Source: JAXHMM01 sp964528445 (GTDB lineage: Bacteria > Bacteroidota > Rhodothermia > Balneolales > Balneolaceae). Taken from it: a stretch of DNA of 54,601 nucleotides. The stretch spans positions 1 through 54,601 of the forward strand of contig CAZGSL010000014.1 of NCBI GenBank assembly GCA_964528445.1, written 5' to 3'. Of the stretch, positions 16,362 to 24,522 are shown piece after piece. The notes under the pieces are model-generated. The model worked only from the letters and a program-made list of their open reading frames with translations, ran no database searches and was not told where the DNA came from. The position numbers and the translations under genes are program-made. The first letter of the stretch is position 1. Each line of letters begins with the position of its first letter.

Positions 16362-17876
16362 ATGAAACTACTAACAAAAATGATGATGTTGTTGCTGGCC
16401 GTAGCGATGATACAGGCCTGCGATGACATTCTGAACGAACCCCAGCCGGATACTGACATATCCGAGGAGCAGGCGCTCAATAATTCGGGGACGATCGAGT
16501 CGATGCGGGTGAGCATGTACAGCTCCCTGCACGGCTTCGACTACACGACCGAATACATGCTGACGCCGGAAGCCCTGGCTGACAACACCTTCCATCGTGC
16601 CGACGCGGGCCGGGAGCAGTCGGCCAACGAGAATCAGGATGGAGTAGGCGTCTCCTCCTGGGGTTCGGCGTACGAGCTGATTAACAAGGCCAACCTGATG
16701 ATACATGCCATTCCGGAGGACGAGGATATCCTCCCGGCCGCTACGCGGACGCAGTATCAGGGTGAGGCCTACTTCTTCCGGGCCTTTGCGATGCACCACC
16801 TGGCGCGTGCCCTGGCCTATGAACCGGACATGTGGCCCGGTGGACCGAACGTGGGTAACATTCCTGTCACCCACGACGCCTTAAACGGCTGGAACCACGG
16901 GATCATCGTCCGGACCGAACCCGTGCGTTCGGTTACGGATGCCGATTTCCGTCCCCGCCTGCCGGTGAGCGAGGTCTACCAGCAGATCCGCGATGACCTC
17001 AACCAGGCCATCGACCTGCTGGGTCAGCAGCAGGCCAACAGCTCGTTCTACGTTCAGCAGGCAGCGGCCTATGCCCTTCTTGCGAGAGTCGAGCTGTATG
17101 ACCGTAATTACCAGGCGGCCGAGGATGCCGCGGCCAATGCGATCAGCGCCACTTCGGCTACGCTGGCCTCTCCTGCCCAGGTACCTACTATGTTCAACGA
17201 GACCAGCGGCACTAACCCGGAAGGGATATTTATCCTGGAGATAGGTCCCACGGAGGATCTCGGCGTCAACAACGCCCTTGCTCCGTACACCAACCAGGTA
17301 TTTGTAGCCCAGGTGCCCACCCAGAGTCTGATGGATCTGTACTCGAGTGACGACGCCCGGCTCGCTTGGTATGAGCCCTGCGTCGAAAGCGAGGTCGAAT
17401 GCAGAGCAAGCCATCCCGAGATTACGGGCGGGCACGGACTGGTCAAGTCAAAGAAATGGGCTGCTGAAGCGGATCCCGGACAGTATAATGATAACATTCC
17501 CTACTTCCGGGTAGCGGAGATGAAGCTGATCCAGGCCGAAGCGCGTCTGAACGGCGCCTCGGGTCTTGCCCTGACTCCGTTTAACGAGCTGCGGCAGAAC
17601 CGTAACCTGGCACCGGTAGCTGCTGTGTCTATGGACGACATCCTGGATGAGCGGCGCCGCGAGTTTGCTTTCGAAGGTCAACGTTACTGGGATCTGAAGC
17701 GCCTTGGAAGGGATATTCCCAAGGATCAAGTTCTTCTTGACCAGTTTCCGGAGGTCGATCCGCCGACTTACGGCGATTTCCGGATCCTCGACGATCTGCC
17801 CACCGGTGAAGTGGTGCTTTCGCAGGATCAGGCCGAACCGGAAAATGTTCTCCTTCAGAACCCCGGTCACGAGTAA
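16362..17876 (+). CDS. SusD/RagB-family nutrient-binding outer-membrane lipoprotein
   Basis: A 504-residue lipoprotein that would cap the SusC barrel at the cell surface and bind its ligand. The ATG at 16362 is chosen over an in-frame upstream TTG-type start because AGAGG lies just upstream and the signal peptide MKLLTKMMMLLLAVAMIQAC ends in a lipobox Cys. The SusD helical repeats are visible: the AYELINKANLMIHAI region, GEAYFFRAFAMHHLARAL (helix pair 1), and VAEMKLIQAEARL. The C-terminal signature is DDILDERRREFAFEGQRYWDLKRLGR. The ligand is unknown. With no glycoside hydrolase or peptidase nearby, the substrate class cannot be inferred. Confidence 0.93.
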   Translation: MKLLTKMMMLLLAVAMIQACDDILNEPQPDTDISEEQALNNSGTIESMRVSMYSSLHGFDYTTEYMLTPEALADNTFHRADAGREQSANENQDGVGVSSWGSAYELINKANLMIHAIPEDEDILPAATRTQYQGEAYFFRAFAMHHLARALAYEPDMWPGGPNVGNIPVTHDALNGWNHGIIVRTEPVRSVTDADFRPRLPVSEVYQQIRDDLNQAIDLLGQQQANSSFYVQQAAAYALLARVELYDRNYQAAEDAAANAISATSATLASPAQVPTMFNETSGTNPEGIFILEIGPTEDLGVNNALAPYTNQVFVAQVPTQSLMDLYSSDDARLAWYEPCVESEVECRASHPEITGGHGLVKSKKWAAEADPGQYNDNIPYFRVAEMKLIQAEARLNGASGLALTPFNELRQNRNLAPVAAVSMDDILDERRREFAFEGQRYWDLKRLGRDIPKDQVLLDQFPEVDPPTYGDFRILDDLPTGEVVLSQDQAEPENVLLQNPGHE

Positions 17877-17920
17877 TTTCTTGACAGGTAAAACAGCAAA
17901 GCTTTAAAACTCGTATTCTT

Positions 17921-18370
17921 ATGAAATACCTAACACGCTATACTCAAATCGTACTGGTTGCAGTGTGCATTATGCTGGCCGGCTGCGACCTCCTGGAACA
18001 GCGGGACCGGACCTACCAGGGTCCTCCGCAACTCGAGTTCTTCCCCTTAGATAGGACCGCCAACGAAGGTTCGGGGCAGGTCTCGGTGGAAGTCCAGTTG
18101 ATCGGTGAGCAGAGAGGTAGTCCGACCAATGTCGTGTTCTCCGTCCTTGACGCGGAAACGGATGCGGCTGCGGAGGATTACGATATCGTCACTGCTTCCC
18201 CGGTAACCATTCCGGCGAACAGCAGCCAGACGAACATTACTATCGACCTTAACGGGTCGGGAATTCCGGAAGGTGAATTCAGGACATTGACGCTTCAATT
18301 GGAGGACGGCAGCGATGTCGAGCCCGCTCCCAATCTGAGGCAATTTGAATTGACCATCCAAGGTCAGTAA
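17921..18370 (+). CDS. Calx-beta-like lipoprotein in SusE position
   Basis: A 149-residue lipoprotein (signal MKYLTRYTQIVLVAVCIMLAGC). The mature part, roughly residues 45-145, looks like one Calx-beta-type domain: SVEVQLIGEQ, then VVFSVLDAETDAAAEDYDIV, VTIPANSSQTNITIDLNGSGIPEGEFRTLTLQL. It follows susD by 44 bases and ends before a terminator, so it is the third gene of the SusCD operon, where surface-exposed SusE/F-like accessory lipoproteins are usual. The exact ligand role is unknown. Confidence 0.75.
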   Translation: MKYLTRYTQIVLVAVCIMLAGCDLLEQRDRTYQGPPQLEFFPLDRTANEGSGQVSVEVQLIGEQRGSPTNVVFSVLDAETDAAAEDYDIVTASPVTIPANSSQTNITIDLNGSGIPEGEFRTLTLQLEDGSDVEPAPNLRQFELTIQGQ

Positions 18371-18421
18371 TCCATCGACCGATCAAGGTTTGATGGTTGA
18401 CTGACCGTTTCATAATAAACT

Positions 18422-18457
18422 AAAAGGCCATGCGTTTTTCGCATGGCCTTTTTAATT
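18422..18457 (+). terminator. Terminator of the susC-susD operon
   Basis: A 13-bp perfect stem (18422-18434 with 18440-18452, AAAAGGCCATGCG) has a five-T loop and is followed by a T-rich tract. It ends the SusCD transcription unit. Confidence 0.85.
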
Positions 18458-18477
18458 TTTCGGATTGCAACCAACCT

Positions 18478-19182
18478 ATGAATTCGTATCGATACTCCTT
18501 ATTTTTGATCGCCGCTGCAGCGGTGCTCCTTGCTGTTAGCGGCTGCATTCCTGATGCTCCACTGGTTCCGAAAAGGGTAAGCATGTCCTTCCTGGCAGAG
18601 GGGGTGGGAGACGGGACCGGTGAACTTACATCAAATGATGACACCCTGACCGTATCGGAGATCAAGTTATATTTGGACTCCTTTATCCTGGAGACGGAGG
18701 GTGAAGCGCGCCTACGGGCCCGGCAGCAAGTTATTCTGTTTTATGAGGATGCATACGCTGGGAACGAGTCTTTCCAATTTGCCTCGGAAATGGGATACGA
18801 TGATTTTAATACGTTTACGGGATTTGAGTTCAATATATCACCTCCACCGGCCGATCTGAACATAAACGATCAAGACCTGGTTACTGACGGAGAGCGCTTT
18901 TCCATCGTCATGAAAGGTACATACAACGGGGACGACTTTTTGTACAAGTCGAAGGCGGAGCTGAACCGGCTGCTGAACTTCAGCAGCGACGTGCATCTCG
19001 ATGACGATGCCGAAACCCTGAAACTACGGGTCGTTATCGACGTTGCGGATGTCATGGTCGATGGTGAATCAGGGCGGATACTCTCTCCTACGGATCCTGA
19101 TGATGCATCGCAGATCGATTCACAGATCGAGCAGTCTATTCGGGTTGAGGCTTCCGCCAAAAGTGCTGTCCCGACGAACTGA
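18478..19182 (+). CDS. Hypothetical lipoprotein, tandem paralogue 1
   Basis: A 234-residue lipoprotein with signal peptide ending in LLAVSGC. The ATG at 18478 is the start that gives a proper signal; an open frame further upstream runs through the terminator and is not coding. The mature part begins IPDAPLVPKRVSMSFLAEGVGD. Conserved segments shared with the next gene are SEIKLYLDSFIL, ARQ, EMGYDDFNTFTGFEF, ERFSIVMKGTYNG, YKSKAELNRLLNF and GRILSPTD. The EIKLY-L-SFIL element recalls MbnP-like proteins, but this is weak. I do not recognise a characterised family. It is a tandem duplicate of 19348-20052, and both probably sit in the same envelope. Confidence 0.72.
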   Translation: MNSYRYSLFLIAAAAVLLAVSGCIPDAPLVPKRVSMSFLAEGVGDGTGELTSNDDTLTVSEIKLYLDSFILETEGEARLRARQQVILFYEDAYAGNESFQFASEMGYDDFNTFTGFEFNISPPPADLNINDQDLVTDGERFSIVMKGTYNGDDFLYKSKAELNRLLNFSSDVHLDDDAETLKLRVVIDVADVMVDGESGRILSPTDPDDASQIDSQIEQSIRVEASAKSAVPTN

Positions 19183-19209
19183 CTACGGGAATTCCCTAGT
19201 CCCATTTCC

Positions 19210-19245
19210 TTGACCTTCTTCGGTAATTGCAGACCTGAAATCTCA
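19210..19245 (+). pseudogene. Relic of the 5' end of pyk between the duplicated lipoprotein genes
   Basis: TTGACCTTCTTCGGTAATTGC at 19210 matches the pyk start TTGACCTTCTTTGGAAATCGC at 20083 in 18 of 21 bases, and reads LTFFGN in the same frame as pyk. The similarity fades by about 19245. It starts 27 bases after the first lipoprotein stop, while pyk starts 30 bases after the second one. This is what remains if the lipoprotein gene and the first codons of pyk were duplicated together. A coincidental match is not excluded. Confidence 0.5.
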
Positions 19246-19347
19246 GGCTTCTCTGCCTGAGGATTGCCCGCCAGTTGATGCAGAATGCAGGTATGGGTAT
19301 ATTGATAATGAGTGGTCGGGGAATTTTCCATGCATATACGATAACTT

Positions 19348-20052
19348 ATGAAAGTAAGACGATATACGGCTCTTCCCCTGTTTGCTTTGGCAATATCATT
19401 TCTGCTGTCAGGATGCCTTCCTGATGCCCCTCCGGCTCCGAAACGGATCAGCATGTCGTTCCTGGCGGAGGGGATCGGGGATCAGAACAGTGAGTTGACC
19501 GCGGGAGGGGACACGCTCGTTCTCTCGGAGATCAAACTCTATTTAAATTCCTTTATACTGAATACGCGGCAGGAAGCACGGCTGGAGGCCCGGCAGGGTT
19601 TTATCCTGCAGTACGAGGCACGGAACGGCGGCTTGGACAGCGATCAGTTCGCCGGCGAACTGGGATACGACGATTTTGACGTCTTTACGGGTCTGGAATT
19701 ATTCATCGCACCGCCGCCAGACAGCATTTCGGTGCCGGATACCGATATCGTAGCCAGTGGAGAGCGGTTTTCCATTGTCCTGAAAGGCAACTTCAACGGC
19801 TCCGAATTTGAATACAAGTCCAAGGCCGAACTGAACCGACTCCTTGATTTCGACAGCGCGGTTAACATCGGTGGTGAAAGCGAAATCCTGAGGGTCAGAC
19901 TCCTTACGGACGTGCGGGACTTCATGATCGATCCGGAGGCAGACAGGATTCTCTCCCCGACCGATTCCGCCGACTCCGGCGCGATAAATACGCGCCTGGA
20001 AAATTCGTTCGACGTGGAAGCCTTCTCGGAGAATGATCTCTTCGAAAATTAA
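19348..20052 (+). CDS. Hypothetical lipoprotein, tandem paralogue 2
   Basis: A 234-residue lipoprotein with signal peptide MKVRRYTALPLFALAISFLLSGC, exactly the same length as its upstream paralogue. Most conserved blocks are shared: PKRISMSFLAEGIGD, LSEIKLYLNSFIL, GELGYDDFDVFTGLELF, ERFSIVLKGNFNG, YKSKAELNRLLDF and DRILSPTDSAD. It lacks the AlaSer-rich extension ASAKSAVPTN of the first copy and ends instead in NDLFEN. It is followed 30 bases later by pyk. The duplication unit seems to be one lipoprotein gene plus the start of pyk. Function unknown. Confidence 0.72.
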   Translation: MKVRRYTALPLFALAISFLLSGCLPDAPPAPKRISMSFLAEGIGDQNSELTAGGDTLVLSEIKLYLNSFILNTRQEARLEARQGFILQYEARNGGLDSDQFAGELGYDDFDVFTGLELFIAPPPDSISVPDTDIVASGERFSIVLKGNFNGSEFEYKSKAELNRLLDFDSAVNIGGESEILRVRLLTDVRDFMIDPEADRILSPTDSADSGAINTRLENSFDVEAFSENDLFEN

Positions 20053-20082
20053 GCCTTACCCGAACCACTTATACAGATTGCA

Positions 20083-21519
20083 TTGACCTTCTTTGGAAAT
20101 CGCCGGACCAAAATAGTCTGTACGCTCGGGCCCAGCAGCAGCGGCACCGAGACCATTCGAGAACTGATCCAGGCGGGCATGAACGTCGCCCGCATCAATT
20201 TCTCCCACGGCACCCACGAGGATCACGGGAAGGTCATCGATAACGTTAACAAATGCGCCGGGGAGATGGACGCCGGCATTGCCCTCCTCGCCGATCTGCA
20301 GGGCCCCAAAGTACGCGTGGGCCGTATGCAGGAGGAGGGACAGCAGGTGGATACGGGTGACTACGTCACGCTCACCTCGGAAAACGTGGTCGGTAACCGG
20401 GAGCGCATTCCCATCGATTACCCCGACCTGGCCGACGATGCCTCGGAAGGCAACCGGATATTGATCGACGACGGACTCCTGGAACTGAAAGTGGTGAAAA
20501 AGAGCAACCGCCACCTGGTCGCCCGCGTGGAGGTGGGGGGAGTGGTGAAGTCGCGTAAGGGGGTGAATCTTCCCGGCGTGAACCTATCGATGTCGTCCCT
20601 TACCCAGAAAGATATCGCGGACCTGGAGTTCGCAATCCGGAAGAACGTGGACTACGTTGCGCTCTCTTTCGTACGAACGGCGGAAGACCTTATGGAGATC
20701 ACATCCAGGATACGGGCGATGGAGAGCGACGCCGGCGTCATTGCGAAAATTGAGAAACCAGAAGCCGTGGACGTCATCGACGATATCATCGAGGAGGCAA
20801 ACGGCGTCATGGTGGCCAGGGGTGATCTGGGGATCGAGATTGCGAGCGAGAAGGTTCCCCTGGTTCAGAAACGGATCATCGAAAAATCCCGTCAGGCCGG
20901 CAAACCGGTTATTACGGCGACTCAGATGCTGGACTCCATGATCCACCATGCGCGCCCCACCCGGGCGGAAAGTTCCGATGTGGCCAACGCCGTGTTTGAC
21001 GGAACCGACGCCGTCATGCTGTCGGGCGAGACCGCCATGGGCGACTATCCCGTGGAGTCGGTTCGGACGATGGACCGGATCTGTCGATCCATCGAGGAGA
21101 ATTCCAGCCGCATATTCGGCAGCCTCGAATACCGCAAGCCGGAGTGGAAAGCCAAGCAGGTCATTGAATCCATCGCCTACGCCACGGTTATGCTGTCGGA
21201 TAATGTGGATGCCAGGGCGATAAGCACCATTACCCACTCCGGAAGCACGGCCCGGCGCATTGCCAAATTCAGGCCGGGCGTGCCCGTGGTGGCGTTTACG
21301 GAAAGCGAGGTAGTCTACCGGCAGTTGTCACTGGTATGGGGAGTCTATCCGGTCATCATACGTGAGATCTTCGATACGGACAAGAGCGTCCGCCTCATGG
21401 AGGAGTATCTCAAAGAGAACGGACTCGTTAATCCCGGAGAACGGGTCATTGTCGCCACCGGTATGCCGATAGCCAAGCGCGGCCGTACCAATATGGTGAA
21501 AGTGAGCACGATCGAGTGA
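20083..21519 (+). CDS. pyk: Pyruvate kinase
   Basis: A 478-residue glycolytic enzyme that transfers the phosphate of phosphoenolpyruvate to ADP. The chain has the full barrel signatures: RRTKIVCTLGPSS near the start, NVARINFSHGTHEDH, the B-domain GPKVRVG, VIAKIEKPEAVDVID with the catalytic Lys, GVMVARGDLGIEI (Mg and PEP site), TATQMLDSM and DAVMLSGETAMGDYP. The C-terminal regulatory domain has ISTITHSGSTARRIAKFRPG. No ATG lies upstream in frame before the lipoprotein stop at 20050-20052, so the start is the TTG at 20083. The gene follows two duplicated lipoprotein genes and precedes a TPR lipoprotein by 27 bases. Confidence 0.96.
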   Translation: MTFFGNRRTKIVCTLGPSSSGTETIRELIQAGMNVARINFSHGTHEDHGKVIDNVNKCAGEMDAGIALLADLQGPKVRVGRMQEEGQQVDTGDYVTLTSENVVGNRERIPIDYPDLADDASEGNRILIDDGLLELKVVKKSNRHLVARVEVGGVVKSRKGVNLPGVNLSMSSLTQKDIADLEFAIRKNVDYVALSFVRTAEDLMEITSRIRAMESDAGVIAKIEKPEAVDVIDDIIEEANGVMVARGDLGIEIASEKVPLVQKRIIEKSRQAGKPVITATQMLDSMIHHARPTRAESSDVANAVFDGTDAVMLSGETAMGDYPVESVRTMDRICRSIEENSSRIFGSLEYRKPEWKAKQVIESIAYATVMLSDNVDARAISTITHSGSTARRIAKFRPGVPVVAFTESEVVYRQLSLVWGVYPVIIREIFDTDKSVRLMEEYLKENGLVNPGERVIVATGMPIAKRGRTNMVKVSTIE

Positions 21520-21546
21520 CGGAAACCGAAATCCCGGCCCAAGCCG

Positions 21547-23328
21547 ATGAAAAAACTGGCCGTACTGTTAGTCGCTTTTCTCTGTACGGGCTGTTCCACC
21601 TCGTTTCAGAGTACCTTGGAGGATTTTCGCGCCTACTACAATACCTACTACAACGCGAAACAGGGTTTTGCACTGGGAACGGAGGCGCTGGAGAGACATG
21701 AGATACCGCTGCATGAGGCGGAGTGGATAAGGATCCATCCCCTCGGGAAATCGGCGGATCAGGAGGACTTGCAGGCTGCCGTCGAGAAGAGCAGCTCTGT
21801 GCTGCAGAAATTCTCCGACTCCCGCTGGGCGGACAATGCGCTTTTCCTGCGGGGACGCGCCTATTTTTACAGCGACGAGCCGTATCTCGCCATGATGGAT
21901 TTCGAAGAGCTCTACGCTACCGCCGATGAAATCAACCTGAGAGACGAGGCCGTTTTATGGAGAGGCAGGGTATTGTACGATCTGCAGCGATACCGGGAAG
22001 CGGCCGACTACCTGGCGGATCACCTGGATATGCTCAGCGTACAGGAAAACAGGAACTACCTCGCCGAGGCGAAAGCCCTGCTGGCGCTGCAGTACTGCAT
22101 GCTGGACAGCCTGCCGTCGGCCCGCTCCCTCCTGGGGGAAGCTACCAGCGAACTGCATGAGGGAGAGGTTAAAGTTCGAGCGAGGTATCTTCAGGGACAG
22201 GTCCTGGAGAGGCTGGGCGCTTACAGGGAGGCCTTTTTCGCCTATGCCAACGTCGGACAGGGATCGCCGGAGTACGACTACGTTTTCTCTTCCGAAATCA
22301 AGCGAGCGGAGATGGCCCGCCGGATGGGTGAACCGGAAACGTCGCTTGAAATTCTGAATCGGCTGCAGAGAGACGACAAAAGTTACGACCGGCGTACCCT
22401 GGTCCGGCTGGAGATCGGCAGGGCCCTGGAGGCGCAGGGCAATACCGCCCGGGCGGAAAAAATCTACCGTGAGCTTCTGCACGGGCGAAGCCGGACTATG
22501 GCCCCGGATGTCCGCAACCGGGCCTACGCCGGACTCGGGATGATCCACTTCGAACAGTACCGGAACCACGCCGTGGCCGCCGCCTATTTTGACTCGGCTT
22601 CCACCGGGATGAGTGGGGGGACGGAGATGACCGGAGGGGGAGATGAGCGGCTGCGCCAGGTGCCGGCCTATCACCGCCTGTCGGAAATCAAGCTGGAGAT
22701 TCAGCGAATGGACAGTCTTATCTGGCTGGGTTCCCTCTCCTCACGGGAGCGGGATTCCGTCATCGCCCGGGTCCGGGAACGGAAGCTTCTCTCCCTAAAA
22801 GAAGACGAGCGGCAGCAGGGCGAACGCCTCTTAAACACAAATCCCGCCCAGGGAAGCGGGTCCGGCAGCAGCGCCGCCGCCCTGTTCGGTTTCCTGAATT
22901 ACCGCAACGAAGATCTCGTCCGAAACGCGAGGGCGCAATTCCGGTCCTACTGGGGATCGCGTCCCCTGGCCGACAACTGGCGCAGGAGGGAGGCAGTGGG
23001 AGGGGAGAGCCGGGATGCCGAATCGCCGGTTACGGGCGTAACCGGCGGCGGGAGTGAGGAAGATGCATCGGCAGGAACCGGTTTGAACCTGGAGGCCATC
23101 CCCGTAACGGAAGGGGAGAGGGAGCGGCTTCGCGGAGAGCTGGCCGAACTGCATGTGGAGCTGGGCAATCTCTACTGGCTTACCCTCAGCCGCCCCGACA
23201 GCGCCATGAAATATTACGAGAGGGTTATCCGGCGGTATCCCGAGGCGGAGGCGGCCGGCCGGGCGCTGCACGGGCTACAGATGATTGCAGGCAGGCAGGG
23301 AACGGAAGGCATCCGGGAGAATCGGTAG
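21547..23328 (+). CDS. TPR-repeat lipoprotein with YYNTYYNA motif (SprE/PorW-like)
   Basis: A 593-residue lipoprotein (MKKLAVLLVAFLCTGC) whose mature start has FRAYYNTYYNAKQGF, a motif seen in the N-terminus of SprE/PorW-type lipoproteins of gliding and type IX secretion systems. Helical TPR-like repeats run through residues 60-330: AVEKSSSVLQKFSDSRWADNALFLRGRAYF, YLADHLDMLS, LLALQYCMLDSLPSARSLLGEAT, RYLQGQVLERLGAYREAFFAYANV, RLEIGRALEAQGNTARAEKIY. The rest is charged and low complexity up to a last repeat (LSRPDSAMKYYERVIRRYPEAEAA). I did not find other type IX genes in this window, so a secretion link is only a suggestion. It is separated from pyk by 27 bases, so the two are probably co-transcribed. 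Confidence 0.78.
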   Translation: MKKLAVLLVAFLCTGCSTSFQSTLEDFRAYYNTYYNAKQGFALGTEALERHEIPLHEAEWIRIHPLGKSADQEDLQAAVEKSSSVLQKFSDSRWADNALFLRGRAYFYSDEPYLAMMDFEELYATADEINLRDEAVLWRGRVLYDLQRYREAADYLADHLDMLSVQENRNYLAEAKALLALQYCMLDSLPSARSLLGEATSELHEGEVKVRARYLQGQVLERLGAYREAFFAYANVGQGSPEYDYVFSSEIKRAEMARRMGEPETSLEILNRLQRDDKSYDRRTLVRLEIGRALEAQGNTARAEKIYRELLHGRSRTMAPDVRNRAYAGLGMIHFEQYRNHAVAAAYFDSASTGMSGGTEMTGGGDERLRQVPAYHRLSEIKLEIQRMDSLIWLGSLSSRERDSVIARVRERKLLSLKEDERQQGERLLNTNPAQGSGSGSSAAALFGFLNYRNEDLVRNARAQFRSYWGSRPLADNWRRREAVGGESRDAESPVTGVTGGGSEEDASAGTGLNLEAIPVTEGERERLRGELAELHVELGNLYWLTLSRPDSAMKYYERVIRRYPEAEAAGRALHGLQMIAGRQGTEGIRENR

Positions 23329-23349
23329 CTTGCGAACGGCTCAAGACGC

Positions 23350-24432
23350 CTAGATGTGCCCCCGAATCTGATGAATGGATTTTTTTCCCTCTGTTTTCAG
23401 GTGGCGGACCAGCGAGCGGTTGATGCGGGCGGCCAGTCCCGGCCCCTCGTAGACCAGCCCGGTGTATACCTGCAGAAGGTCGGCGCCGGACCGGAGCATT
23501 TCGAGGGCGGATTCAAAGGAGTCGATTCCCCCCACCCCGATGATGGGCTTGCGGGCGTTGGTGGCTTCCCGGATCCAACGCACCATCCGAACGCTCCTGG
23601 CGAGCAGGGGAGTGCCGCTCAGCCCGCCTTCGCCCATTCTCTTGAGCGCGAGCTGACGGGTTTTCAGTTGCTCGCGCGAGGAGCTGGTATTGGTGGCGAC
23701 GTATCCGTTGATGCGGTGATCCTCGCACACCTCCAGCAGGGAGAGGAGATCCTCCCGTTCGAGGTCCGGCGAGAACTTGACCAGGGTGGGGATGCTCCGG
23801 GCGTCATCCCTGATATGGAGGGCCGAAAGCAGCTCTTCCAGCGCTCCCGGCTCCTCGAAGGTCTTCCCGTCGGACGTATTGGGACAGGAGATGTTCAGGG
23901 TGATGTAGTCCGCAACCTCCCGCGCCTGGCGGAAGCTGTGCAGGTAATCCTCAATGGCGGCGTCGCCGGTCAGCGAGGGATCGTGGGTCTTCGCGATATT
24001 GACGCCGGTGGGAACGGAGGCCCGCTTCTTCTCCAGCCGCCTTGTGACGGTTTGTGCCCCGTCGTTGTTGAGTCCCATGCGGTTGACCAGGGCCCTGTCG
24101 TCGGGCAGGCGAAACAGGCGGGGCGTGGGATTTCCCGCGGAGGGACGTGCGGTAATGCTCCCCACTTCCACAAACCCGAATCCCGCCGCTCCCATAATTT
24201 CGGCGATATGGCCGTTTTTGTCGAATCCCGCCGCGAGTCCGACGGGTCCGGGGAAGGAGAGCCCCCAGATGTTCTGGGTAAGTTTTGGGGAGCGGTAGCC
24301 GTACAGGAGCCGCGCCAGTGCTTTCAGCAATTCGCTGCCTGAAGCGGTTTTGGCGAATCGGTAGGCAAGATTGTGGGCCTTTTCAGCCTCCAGCCGGAAC
24401 AGGACCGGTTTTAAAAGTTTGCGATATACCAT
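23350..24432 (-). CDS. pyrD: Dihydroorotate dehydrogenase (quinone, class 2)
   Basis: A 360-residue FMN enzyme that oxidises dihydroorotate to orotate in pyrimidine synthesis, using membrane quinone. An N-terminal amphipathic helix (MVYRKLLKPVLFRLEAEKAHNLAYRFA) marks class 2. The barrel reads FPGPVGLAAGFDKNGHI, VEVGSITARPSAGNPTPRLFRLP, NRMGLNNDGA, and ITLNISCPNTS with the class-2 catalytic Ser. It ends in IIGVGGIDSFESALEMLRSGADLLQVYTGLVYEGPGL, the FMN-phosphate site. It is convergent with the TPR gene and divergent from folC across about 90 bases. Confidence 0.96.
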   Translation of the reverse strand: MVYRKLLKPVLFRLEAEKAHNLAYRFAKTASGSELLKALARLLYGYRSPKLTQNIWGLSFPGPVGLAAGFDKNGHIAEIMGAAGFGFVEVGSITARPSAGNPTPRLFRLPDDRALVNRMGLNNDGAQTVTRRLEKKRASVPTGVNIAKTHDPSLTGDAAIEDYLHSFRQAREVADYITLNISCPNTSDGKTFEEPGALEELLSALHIRDDARSIPTLVKFSPDLEREDLLSLLEVCEDHRINGYVATNTSSSREQLKTRQLALKRMGEGGLSGTPLLARSVRMVRWIREATNARKPIIGVGGIDSFESALEMLRSGADLLQVYTGLVYEGPGLAARINRSLVRHLKTEGKKSIHQIRGHI

Positions 24433-24522
24433 GATGTCGTTGGAAATCGTTGCCCAGGGCGGTTAAATTACGGAGCTTTGCCTTGATAACGAAATGAGGG
24501 TTCCCTCACGCAATTCGAGACG

